8,549 nt of DNA from an uncultured Gammaproteobacteria bacterium. GTDB taxonomy: Bacteria > Pseudomonadota > Gammaproteobacteria > Pseudomonadales > Pseudohongiellaceae. The notes under the pieces are model-generated. The model searched no databases. It had not been told where the DNA came from and saw only the letters and a list, made by a program, of their open reading frames with translations. The position numbers and the translations under genes are program-made. Shown here piece by piece: positions 1 through 6,344 of this stretch (the stretch's first letter is position 1; each line of letters starts with the position of its first letter). The stretch lies in NCBI GenBank assembly GCA_903889815.1, contig CAISYX010000068.1:1-8549 (forward strand). Reading direction: 5' to 3'.

Positions 1-36
1 GACCGTTTCACTCTGAAGCTGGTCAAGCCGGAGTAA
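1..36 (+). CDS. 3' end of an unidentified upstream gene (partial)
   Basis: Frame 1 is open from the window edge and reads DRFTLKLVKPE before a TAA stop at 34-36. An intrinsic terminator begins 16 bases after the stop, which supports this being the true end of a transcribed gene. Eleven residues are too few to name a family, so no function is proposed. Confidence 0.6.
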   Translation, partial: DRFTLKLVKPE

Positions 37-46
37 TCCGACTGTC

Positions 47-1960
47 ATGCACAACGGCTCGGGAAATCGCGATTTTCCGGGCCGTTTTTCATCCCGCAAG
101 CCTGACGATCAGCGCCCCTCGAGTGTCTCCTTGAAAGAAAGCGCGTCCCTGTCCTTCATTGCCCGTTTCTTCGCTGTCTTCAAGTACAGCCGCGTGGCCA
201 TGTCGATCGTCTGGGGCACCAGTGCCGCGCTGACGATCACGATGGCTGTTGCAACCCTGATGGCCGGCGTGCTGCCTGCGGCGATTGCGTACGTCGGCCA
301 GCTCATTGTCGATGCCGTGGTGGCCGCCATTCAGGCGCCCCCCGAAACCCGGGAAGCCGCCACCGACCTCACCATTTTCTATGTGCTGTGCGAGGCCGGC
401 CTGGTGGTGTTCATCACCGGCGTGCAGCGCCTCAACATGGTCTGCCAGTCCATCCTGCGCGTACTGCTGGGCAACAAGATCAATGTGATGATCCTCGAGA
501 AGTCGCTGACTCTGGAATTGCGGCACTTCGAGGATTCCGAGTATTACGACAAGCTGGTGCGGGCGCGCCGCGAGGCGTCGAGCCGCCCGCTGAGTCTGGT
601 GATTCGCACGTTTGACCTGGCGCGCGAGAGCATCTCGCTGGTCAGTTTCGGTTTTCTGCTGTTCCAGTTCTCGCCCTGGGCAGTGTTGCTTCTTGGTTTT
701 GCCGGGCTGCCCGCCTTCATGGCAGAAGCAAAATTCTCCGGCGAGGCTTTCCGCAACCAGCGCACCCGCTCTGCCGAGCGGCGCATGCAGATCTATCTGG
801 AAATGGTGCTGACCCGCGAAGACGGCGTGAAGGAAGTCAAACTCCTCAAGATCGGCCGACTGTTTCTGCAGCGCTACATCGACATCTTTCACAACATCTA
901 CAAGGAAGACCGTGACCTCGTGCTGCGGCGCGGCTTCTGGGGCTATCTACTGGGGCTGATTGCCAGTGCCGCCTTCTATCTGGCCTACGGCTGGGTGGTG
1001 TTTGCCGCCATCGCCACCACCATCACCATCGGCCAGATGACCATGTACATCGCCGTCTTCCGCCAGGGTCAGGGCGCGGTGACCAACAGCCTGACGGCCA
1101 TCAACGGCATGTATGAGGACAATCTGTATCTGTCCAACCTGGTGGAGTATCTGGACCACAAAGTGCCGGAAGTCAGTGGCGACAAGACGACAGGCCCCGA
1201 CCCGACCGATGGCATCCGCTTCGAAAACGTCAGCTTCTTCTACCCCGAGAGCAAATCGGCCGCGTTGAACAACCTCTCCCTGCACATCAAGGCCGGCGAA
1301 AGCCTCGCCATCGTGGGCGAAAACGGCTCGGGCAAGACCACGCTGATCAAACTGCTGACCCGCCTGTATTCCCCCACCAGCGGCCGCATTCTGCTGGAAG
1401 GACTGGACCTGCAGGAATGGGACATTGAAGCGCTGCGCCACAAGATCGGGGTGATCTTTCAGGACTTCTCGCGCTACCAGTTGAAGGTGGGCGACAACAT
1501 CGGTATCGGCGATGTGGAAAACATGGAGAATCGCCCCCAGATAGAAAGCGCCGCGCAGGATGGTCTGGCAGCCGACTTCATCAAGCACATGCCTGACAAC
1601 TACGACACCCAGCTGGGCACGTGGTTCAAGGGCGGCAAGGAGCTCTCCGGCGGGCAATGGCAGAAGATCGCGCTGGCCCGGGCGTTCATGCGCAGCCATG
1701 CCGATGTGCTGATTCTCGATGAGCCGACGGCCGCGATCGATGCCAAGGCGGAAGCCGACATCTTCGCCCATTTCCGCGAGCTGACGGCAAAACGGATCTC
1801 GATCATCATCTCGCACCGCTTTTCCACGGTGCGGATTGCCGATCACATCATCGTGCTGGACAAAGGTGCCATTGAGGAAGAAGGCTCCCATGAGCAGTTG
1901 CTTGAACGGAATGGGCACTATGCCCGGTTATTCCGTCTGCAGGCCCAGGGTTACATGTAG
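47..1960 (+). CDS. ABC exporter, fused membrane and ATPase domains (lantibiotic-exporter-like)
   Basis: This is a 637-residue half-transporter expected to dimerise in the inner membrane and export an unknown substrate using ATP. Hydrophobic segments lie at about 54-72, 75-95, 108-127, 194-222 and 298-330. The nucleotide-binding domain follows from about 390: Walker A GENGSGKTT at 424-432, Q-loop Gln472, signature LSGGQ at 533-537, Walker B ending LDE at 557-559, D-loop AAID and switch His590. The ATPase is complete and should be active. The run LSGGQWQKIALARA and the surrounding sequence recall NisT/SpaT-type peptide exporters; this is from memory, and no C39 peptidase domain is present. The start is uncertain. 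ATG at 47 has only a GGAG 13 bases upstream and a terminator inside the first codons. TTG at 131 and ATG at 200 are alternatives without clear ribosome sites. Residues before about 36 do not look like conserved transporter sequence. No promoter was recognised. Confidence 0.9.
   Translation: MHNGSGNRDFPGRFSSRKPDDQRPSSVSLKESASLSFIARFFAVFKYSRVAMSIVWGTSAALTITMAVATLMAGVLPAAIAYVGQLIVDAVVAAIQAPPETREAATDLTIFYVLCEAGLVVFITGVQRLNMVCQSILRVLLGNKINVMILEKSLTLELRHFEDSEYYDKLVRARREASSRPLSLVIRTFDLARESISLVSFGFLLFQFSPWAVLLLGFAGLPAFMAEAKFSGEAFRNQRTRSAERRMQIYLEMVLTREDGVKEVKLLKIGRLFLQRYIDIFHNIYKEDRDLVLRRGFWGYLLGLIASAAFYLAYGWVVFAAIATTITIGQMTMYIAVFRQGQGAVTNSLTAINGMYEDNLYLSNLVEYLDHKVPEVSGDKTTGPDPTDGIRFENVSFFYPESKSAALNNLSLHIKAGESLAIVGENGSGKTTLIKLLTRLYSPTSGRILLEGLDLQEWDIEALRHKIGVIFQDFSRYQLKVGDNIGIGDVENMENRPQIESAAQDGLAADFIKHMPDNYDTQLGTWFKGGKELSGGQWQKIALARAFMRSHADVLILDEPTAAIDAKAEADIFAHFRELTAKRISIIISHRFSTVRIADHIIVLDKGAIEEEGSHEQLLERNGHYARLFRLQAQGYM
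53..89 (+). terminator. Strong rho-independent terminator of the upstream gene
   Basis: A 14-base left arm (53-66, starting AACGGC) pairs with a right arm at 73-86 (ending GCCGTT) with no mismatch if two G-T wobbles are allowed. The 6-base loop is TCGCGA. The right arm runs into a T tract at 85-89. It sits just after the stop at 34-36 and is the natural end of that gene's transcript. It overlaps codons 3-15 of the longest frame of the ABC exporter, which casts doubt on a start at 47. Confidence 0.85.
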
Positions 1961-1987
1961 AGCTGCTCTTTCTGGAAGCCTGCAATT

Positions 1988-2011
1988 TGTGGGAGCGGGC
2001 TTGCCCGCGAA
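1988..2011 (+). repeat. REP element (Pseudomonas type), solo copy
   Basis: A 24-base element begins TGTGGGAGC and ends GCCCGCGAA. Its core, GCGGGC-TT-GCCCGC, is a 6-base-pair hairpin. It is identical over all 24 bases to the copy at 2765-2788 and in the same orientation. It starts 28 bases after the ABC exporter stop and lacks a T tract, so it may protect or shape the 3' end of that transcript rather than act as a classical terminator. This class of extragenic palindrome is typical of Pseudomonas genomes. Confidence 0.85.
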
Positions 2012-2053
2012 CCAAAACAATGTTGTACCACCGACTTACTGGAGACTCACCCC

Positions 2054-2749
2054 ATGCTCGACGCAAAGAACCTTCTTGAACAATTCCTCGGACCCAATGC
2101 GGCCGACTCCATGCGCCAGACTGGCAGCTCTGCCAAACAACAGCTCGATGGCATGGGGATGGGGGGGTTCGGCGGCGGCGCCGTGGTTGGTGGCCTGCTG
2201 GGATTGATGCTCGGGGGCAAAAAAATGAAGAAGATGGCGGGTTATGGCGGTGCCGCTGCAGCCGGGGCATTGGCGTTCAAGGCCTATCAGAACTGGCAGC
2301 AGGGCAAGGCAGCGGCAAGCGCACCAGTGGCAGGGCCTGCTGACTTCGCGAATGTGGATCCGCGGTTTCTGCCCGAAACAGCCTCTGCCGCGGATGGTCA
2401 GCCATTCCAGCTGGCACTGATCAGAGCAATGATCGGCGCTGCCAAAGCCGATGGCCATATCGATGCACAGGAACAGAAGTCACTGTTCGAGCAAGTTGAA
2501 AAGATGGGGCTGGATGCCGGGAGCAAAGCCTTCGTGTTCGATGCCCTGACGCAGCCAGTGGACATTGCCGCGATTGCCGCATCGGCGCGTGGAATCGAGC
2601 AGGCGACCGAACTGTACCTGGTGTCCCGCGTTGCCATCGATGTGGATCATCCGGCAGAACGCGCCTATCTGCAGGCGCTGGGTCACCGGCTGAATCTGCC
2701 GGCCGAGCTGATCGCACACCTTGACCATCAGGTGCAGCCGGACGCGTGA
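2054..2749 (+). CDS. DUF533 (YebE-like) protein with TerB-like C-terminal domain
   Basis: This 231-residue protein belongs to the family annotated as DUF533/YebE; its biochemical role is not established. The N-terminus (1-35) is polar and probably helical. Residues 34-80 form a glycine/alanine-rich hydrophobic stretch (GGFGGGAVVGGLLG, then GYGGAAAAGALAFKAY) split by a basic GGKKMKKM patch, which suggests membrane insertion or association. A linker rich in Ala and Pro follows. A helical TerB-like domain spans about 115-228 and includes the acidic motif AKADGHIDAQEQ (130-141), typical of the fold. There is no signal peptide. The ATG at 2054 has GGAG at 2041-2044 with a 9-base spacer. The gene is bracketed by REP elements and converges on gcvP. 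The TerB resemblance is structural and should not be read as evidence of tellurite resistance. Confidence 0.88.
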   Translation: MLDAKNLLEQFLGPNAADSMRQTGSSAKQQLDGMGMGGFGGGAVVGGLLGLMLGGKKMKKMAGYGGAAAAGALAFKAYQNWQQGKAAASAPVAGPADFANVDPRFLPETASAADGQPFQLALIRAMIGAAKADGHIDAQEQKSLFEQVEKMGLDAGSKAFVFDALTQPVDIAAIAASARGIEQATELYLVSRVAIDVDHPAERAYLQALGHRLNLPAELIAHLDHQVQPDA

Positions 2750-2750
2750 T

Positions 2751-2764
2751 TGTGGGAGCGGGCC
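2751..2764 (+). repeat. Truncated REP copy in tandem with a full one
   Basis: TGTGGGAGCGGGCC repeats the first 14 bases of the REP that begins immediately afterwards at 2765, with only the last base differing. It starts two bases after the DUF533 gene's stop codon. It looks like a partial duplication or the remnant of an older REP. Confidence 0.75.
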
Positions 2765-2815
2765 TGTGGGAGCGGGCTTGCCCGCGAACAGTTCGCTTGC
2801 AAGCAAGCTCCCACA
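2765..2815. repeat. Paired inverted REPs (REPIN-like) between convergent genes
   Basis: Two 24-base REPs face each other across a 3-base spacer (2789-2791). The left one (2765-2788) has the GC core GCGGGC-TT-GCCCGC and is identical to 1988-2011. The right one (2792-2815), read on the minus strand, has a variant core GCTTGC-TT-GCAAGC with the same TGTGGGAGC and GCGAA flanks. Core changes are compensatory within each REP, so each still folds. The pair can also fold into one long hairpin. It lies between the stops of the DUF533 gene and gcvP, where such an element could act as a shared 3' boundary. No T tract or separate terminator was seen for either gene. Confidence 0.88.
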
Positions 2816-2850
2816 CAAACCAGCTTTCCAGGCAGCCTGACTTCTGCAGC

Positions 2851-5763
2851 CTACTGGTAAGTCTCCAGCGCCGGACACGCACAGAACAGATTGCGGTCTC
2901 CGTAGACGTTGTCGATGCGGTTCACGGACGGCCAGAACTTGCTGTCCTTCAGACCCGGCACCGGCCAGGCGGCTTCGTGCTTGCTGTAGCCGCGCTGCCA
3001 GTTGCCATCCATGATGTCGGCCAGCGTGTGTGGCGCGTGTTTGAGCGGATTGTCCAGTGCATCCAGTTCGCCCGATTCCACCCGCGCAATTTCCTTGCGG
3101 ATACTGATCATGGCCTGAATGAAGCGGTCCAGTTCCTGCTTCGGTTCACTCTCAGTCGGCTCGATCATCAGTGTGCCCGCCACCGGGAATGACATGGTGG
3201 GCGCATGGAACCCGTAGTCCATCAAACGCTTGGCGACATCCTCCTCCGAAATTCCCGATGCGGCCTTGAGCGGGCGCAGGTCGATGATGCACTCGTGGGC
3301 CACCATGCCGTTGCGGCCGGCATAAAGCACGGGGAAATGAGGCTCCAGCTTGCGGGCAATGTAGTTGGCGCTGAGGATTGCCACCTGCGTGGCTTTCAGC
3401 AGACCTTCGGCCCCCATCATGGCGATGTAGGTCCAGGAAATCGGCAAAATGCCGGCACTTCCCCAGGGCGCTGCCGAGACCGCAGAGTTGCCCGGATTGG
3501 GTCCGTCCAGTGTCACCATGGCGTGGTTGGCCAGGAAAGGAGCCAGGTGTTTCTTCACGCCGATCGGGCCCATGCCCGGTCCGCCACCGCCATGGGGGAT
3601 GCAGAAGGTCTTGTGCAGATTCACGTGGGAAACATCTGCCCCAATGTCTCCTGGTCGCGCCACTCCCACTTGCGCATTGAGGTTGGCACCGTCCATGTAA
3701 ACCTGGCCGCCGTGCGCGTGAATGATCTCGCAGATTTCCTTCACGCCTTCTTCGTACACGCCATGAGTGGATGGATAGGTGATCATCAGGGCTGCAAGCG
3801 TGTCTTTGTGCTGCTCTGCCTTGGCACGCAGGTCATCAATGTCAATATTGCCGCGATCGTCGCAGGCTACCACCACCACTTTCATGCTGATCATCTGAGC
3901 ACTCGCAGGGTTGGTGCCGTGCGCGGAGCTGGGGATCAGGCAGACATTGCGCTGGCCCTCGCCCTTGCTGATCAGGTAATTGCGAATGGCCAGCAGGCCT
4001 GCGTATTCGCCTTGCGCGCCAGAGTTGGGCTGCATGCTGACGGCATCGAAACCCAGAATCTCGATGAGCATCTCTTCCAGCTCGCCGATCATCTGGCGGT
4101 AGCCGGGGGTCTGCTCCACAGGCACGAACGGGTGCGGCTTGCTGAATTCCGGCCAGGTGACGGGAATCATTTCTGCGGTCGCGTTCAGCTTCATGGTGCA
4201 GGAGCCCAGCGGAATCATGGCGTGGGTCAGTGAGATGTCCTTGTTCTCCAGGCGCTTCAGATAGCGCAGCATTTCGGTTTCGCTGTGACAGCGATTGAAG
4301 AACGGGTGGGTCAGGAATTGCGACTGGCGCTGCAAAGTGCCGGGTATCCCGACAACGGTTGCAGAGCCAGCGCAGATCTGCTGGTCCAGATCCGCGACAC
4401 TCAGCCCGGCCGACTTGTCTCCCAGCAGCACCTGCCAGAGCCGCTCGATGTCATGCGTCGTGGTGCACTCATCCAGACTGATGCCGATACTGGTGGCTTG
4501 ATCGATGCGCAGGTTGATGCGCGCCTGCCCGGCGCGGGCAAGGATGGCCGAACGGCTGGCGGCATCCGTGGCGATGGTCAGCGTGTCAAAGAAACGCGAA
4601 TTGCTGCACTTCAGCCCTCTGTCATCAAGACCATTCGCCAGAATGGCGGTGAGGCGGTGGATGCGCTGGGCGATGGTGCGCAGACCAACCGGACCATGGT
4701 ACATGGCATACAGGGCGGCGATATTGGCCAGAAGCACCTGCGCGGTGCAGATGTTGCTGTTGGCCTTCTCGCGGCGGATGTGTTGCTCACGGGTCTGCAG
4801 TGACATGCGGAAGGCCTGCTTGCCGCGGGCGTCGATGGACACACCGATGATGCGGCCCGGCACTGCCCGCTTGAATTCATCCTTGGTGGCGAAGTAGGCC
4901 GCGTGTGGCCCGCCATAGCCCATGGGCACGCCGAAACGCTGTGTGCTTCCAAGCACCACGTCGGCCCCCATCTCGCCAGGAGACTTCAACACGACGAGGC
5001 TCATGATGTCAGCGGCCACAACGGCGATAGCGCCACTGTTGTGCAGGGCGGCAATTGCGGCAGTCAGGTCCCGTACTTCGCCATTGGCAGCGGGGTACTG
5101 GAAAATCGCGCCGAAGACATTGTGCTGTGCCAGCTCGGCGAAATCCGCAATGATCAGTTCAAAACCGAAACACTCAGCGCGGGTTTTCAGGACGTCGATG
5201 GTCTGCGGGAAACAAGCATTGTCGACGAAAAAGGCATTGGCATCACTGCGGCTCACACGCTTTGCCAGCGCCATCGCTTCTGCCGCGGCGGTTGCTTCGT
5301 CCAGCAAGGAGGCATTGGCCAGATCCATGCCGCTGAGATCCAGAATCATCTGCTGGAATGCCAGGAGACTTTCCAGGCGCCCCTGCGACACTTCGGGCTG
5401 ATAGGGGGTGTAGGCGGTGTACCAGCCCGGGTTTTCCAGCACATTGCGCAAAATCACGTTCGGCGTAAGCGTGTCGTAGTAACCGAGGCCAATGAACGAG
5501 CGGGCAGCCTCATCCTGGCTCACCATTGCCTTCAGCCGCGCAAGTACTGCTGTTTCTGTAGCGGGTTTGCCAAGTGCCAGCGGTCGCTTGAGTGCGATGG
5601 AATCGGGTACCGTCTTTTCGATCAGCTCTGTCAGCGAGCCAAGCTGCAGTTCGGCCAGCATCGCGTGGATGTCTCCTTCATTCGGACCGATGTGTCGGCC
5701 GATGAATTCGTCGGTGTGCTGCAGGCTCGCGAGCGAGCGCGGAGATGGTGCGTTTGTCAGCAT
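2851..5763 (-). CDS. gcvP: Glycine dehydrogenase (decarboxylating), P-protein of the glycine cleavage system
   Basis: This is the PLP enzyme that decarboxylates glycine and loads the aminomethyl group on the lipoyl arm of H-protein; it is cytoplasmic. The chosen start gives 970 residues, normal for the one-chain form. It has an N-terminal P-protein half with RHIGPN at 22-27 and a C-terminal catalytic half. The latter carries the PLP-lysine motif NLHKTFCIPHGGGGPGMGP with Lys718, and the conserved IPSSAHGTNPASA segment near 610-622. All are intact. The frame is open 43 codons further upstream, to 5892, but that extension is arginine-rich and unlike the family. The ATG at 5763 has GAGG five bases upstream and begins MLTNAPSPRS before the conserved region. 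It is the last gene of gcvTHP, 169 bases after gcvH, and ends facing the DUF533 gene. Confidence 0.98.
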   Translation of the reverse strand: MLTNAPSPRSLASLQHTDEFIGRHIGPNEGDIHAMLAELQLGSLTELIEKTVPDSIALKRPLALGKPATETAVLARLKAMVSQDEAARSFIGLGYYDTLTPNVILRNVLENPGWYTAYTPYQPEVSQGRLESLLAFQQMILDLSGMDLANASLLDEATAAAEAMALAKRVSRSDANAFFVDNACFPQTIDVLKTRAECFGFELIIADFAELAQHNVFGAIFQYPAANGEVRDLTAAIAALHNSGAIAVVAADIMSLVVLKSPGEMGADVVLGSTQRFGVPMGYGGPHAAYFATKDEFKRAVPGRIIGVSIDARGKQAFRMSLQTREQHIRREKANSNICTAQVLLANIAALYAMYHGPVGLRTIAQRIHRLTAILANGLDDRGLKCSNSRFFDTLTIATDAASRSAILARAGQARINLRIDQATSIGISLDECTTTHDIERLWQVLLGDKSAGLSVADLDQQICAGSATVVGIPGTLQRQSQFLTHPFFNRCHSETEMLRYLKRLENKDISLTHAMIPLGSCTMKLNATAEMIPVTWPEFSKPHPFVPVEQTPGYRQMIGELEEMLIEILGFDAVSMQPNSGAQGEYAGLLAIRNYLISKGEGQRNVCLIPSSAHGTNPASAQMISMKVVVVACDDRGNIDIDDLRAKAEQHKDTLAALMITYPSTHGVYEEGVKEICEIIHAHGGQVYMDGANLNAQVGVARPGDIGADVSHVNLHKTFCIPHGGGGPGMGPIGVKKHLAPFLANHAMVTLDGPNPGNSAVSAAPWGSAGILPISWTYIAMMGAEGLLKATQVAILSANYIARKLEPHFPVLYAGRNGMVAHECIIDLRPLKAASGISEEDVAKRLMDYGFHAPTMSFPVAGTLMIEPTESEPKQELDRFIQAMISIRKEIARVESGELDALDNPLKHAPHTLADIMDGNWQRGYSKHEAAWPVPGLKDSKFWPSVNRIDNVYGDRNLFCACPALETYQ

Positions 5764-5768
5764 GTAAG

Positions 5769-5772
5769 CCTC
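5769..5772 (-). promoter_or_regulatory. Ribosome binding site deciding the gcvP start
   Basis: On the minus strand the bases read GAGG-CTTAC-ATG, a 5-base spacer to the ATG at 5763. No comparable site precedes the upstream start at 5892, which supports the 970-residue protein. Confidence 0.7.
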
Positions 5773-5784
5773 GGTCAATAGACG

Positions 5785-5816
5785 GGGCCGGGCGCAGTAA
5801 ACTGCACTCCGGGCCC
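5785..5816 (-). other. Imperfect GC-rich hairpin in the gcvP leader
   Basis: GCAGT (5794-5798) pairs with ACTGC (5801-5805) around a 2-base loop. Beyond a small internal loop, GGGCCGG (5785-5791) pairs with CCGGGCCC (5809-5816) with one bulge. The structure lies 22-53 bases upstream of the gcvP ATG. No T tract follows on the minus strand, so it is not an obvious terminator. It could affect mRNA processing, stability or differential gcvP expression; that is inference. Confidence 0.5.
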
Positions 5817-5871
5817 GCGGGAGCAAGAAAGAAAACGGTTCATATCGGCGCGCCGTGGAAGGCGCCCGGAA

Positions 5872-5889
5872 TCGAAACTGGAGTTTCGA
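5872..5889. other. Perfect 8-base inverted repeat in the gcvH-gcvP gap
   Basis: TCGAAACT-GG-AGTTTCGA is a perfect inverted repeat with a 2-base centre. No T tract follows on either strand. It may be a protein-binding site or an RNA hairpin (7 pairs with a 4-base loop). Nothing identifies a binding protein. Confidence 0.5.
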
Positions 5890-5912
5890 CAATGTTATTG
5901 GTCAGTACGACA

Positions 5913-5924
5913 GGCGCTTGCGCC
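5913..5924 (-). other. Short hairpin just after gcvH
   Basis: GGCGC-TT-GCGCC forms a 5-pair hairpin starting 8 bases beyond the gcvH stop codon. It has no T tract on the minus strand. It could slow 3'-5' decay of a gcvTH transcript, but its small size makes this weak. Confidence 0.35.
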
Positions 5925-5932
5925 CGGACGTC

Positions 5933-6316
5933 TTATTCGCAGATTTTTGCGTAAGCATCGGCGTCGAGCAGGGCATCCAGTTCCGCTGCGTTGCCAGGCT
6001 GAATGCGACAGAACCAGCCTTCGCCGTAAGGAGACGTGTTGACGATTTCAGGGCTGTCGATGAGCGTCTTGTTGACCGCAATGATCCTGCCTGAGACGGG
6101 CGCATAAATGTCGGATGCCGCCTTCACGGATTCGACGACACTGATCTCCTGCTTTGCAGAGACGCTGGCGCCGTCTTCGGGAAGCTCGATGAACACGATG
6201 TCACCCAGCAGTTCCTGCGCGTGATCTGTAATACCAACGGTGCAGGTACCATCTGCTTCAACGCGCACCCACTCGTGGGTGGCGGCATACTTCAAATTGT
6301 CCGGAAAGCTGCTCAC
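5933..6316 (-). CDS. gcvH: Glycine cleavage system H-protein (lipoyl carrier)
   Basis: This 127-residue soluble shuttle protein has a covalent lipoyl arm that moves the aminomethyl group from P-protein to T-protein and is reoxidised by L-protein. The N-terminus reads MSSFPDNLKYAATHEW, matching the family. The lipoylation hairpin VVESVKAASDIYAPVSG at 60-76 places the modified lysine at Lys65. The glycine-rich GEGW motif is at 98-101. The start is GTG at 6316, with GAGGA seven bases upstream. The frame extends to a TTG at 6367 inside the 3' end of gcvT, but that would add 17 residues (AKRFLNNFYF...) foreign to the family. The gap to gcvT is 28 bases, consistent with one operon. Confidence 0.97.
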   Translation of the reverse strand: MSSFPDNLKYAATHEWVRVEADGTCTVGITDHAQELLGDIVFIELPEDGASVSAKQEISVVESVKAASDIYAPVSGRIIAVNKTLIDSPEIVNTSPYGEGWFCRIQPGNAAELDALLDADAYAKICE

Positions 6317-6323
6317 TGACCAA

Positions 6324-6328
6324 TCCTC
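6324..6328 (-). promoter_or_regulatory. Ribosome binding site deciding the gcvH GTG start
   Basis: The minus strand reads GAGGA-TTGGTCA-GTG, a strong site with a 7-base spacer. It selects GTG at 6316 over the upstream TTG at 6367. The site lies wholly in the short gcvT-gcvH gap. Confidence 0.8.
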
Positions 6329-6344
6329 ATGCTGAAAATAAAAG

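Noticed and set aside
947..1918. Minus-strand open frame (323 codons) opposite the ABC exporter
   Set aside because: It is the complement of the conserved ATPase domain, with mirror-frame composition and no recognisable motifs.
2001..2029. Promoter for the DUF533 gene (TTGCCC, 17 bases, TGTACC)
   Set aside because: The -35 lies within the REP core and the -10 matches consensus at only about three positions.
2054..2749. Tellurite resistance gene
   Set aside because: Only the TerB-like fold of the C-terminal domain is shared; the Gly/Ala-rich N-terminal half identifies DUF533/YebE, and no other ter genes are present.
2751..2815. CRISPR-like short repeats
   Set aside because: The repeats are palindromic REP elements with a 3-base or no spacer, and there are no unique spacers or cas genes.
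3205..4233. Long plus-strand open frame (342 codons) opposite gcvP
   Set aside because: It lies wholly antisense to a highly conserved gcvP region, is rich in His, Gln, Arg and Gly as mirror frames of GC-rich genes are, and matches no family I recognise.
5847..5866. Hairpin from GGCGCGCC and GGCGCC in the gcvH-gcvP gap as a terminator
   Set aside because: The possible stem is only five pairs with a 10-base loop and has no T tract.
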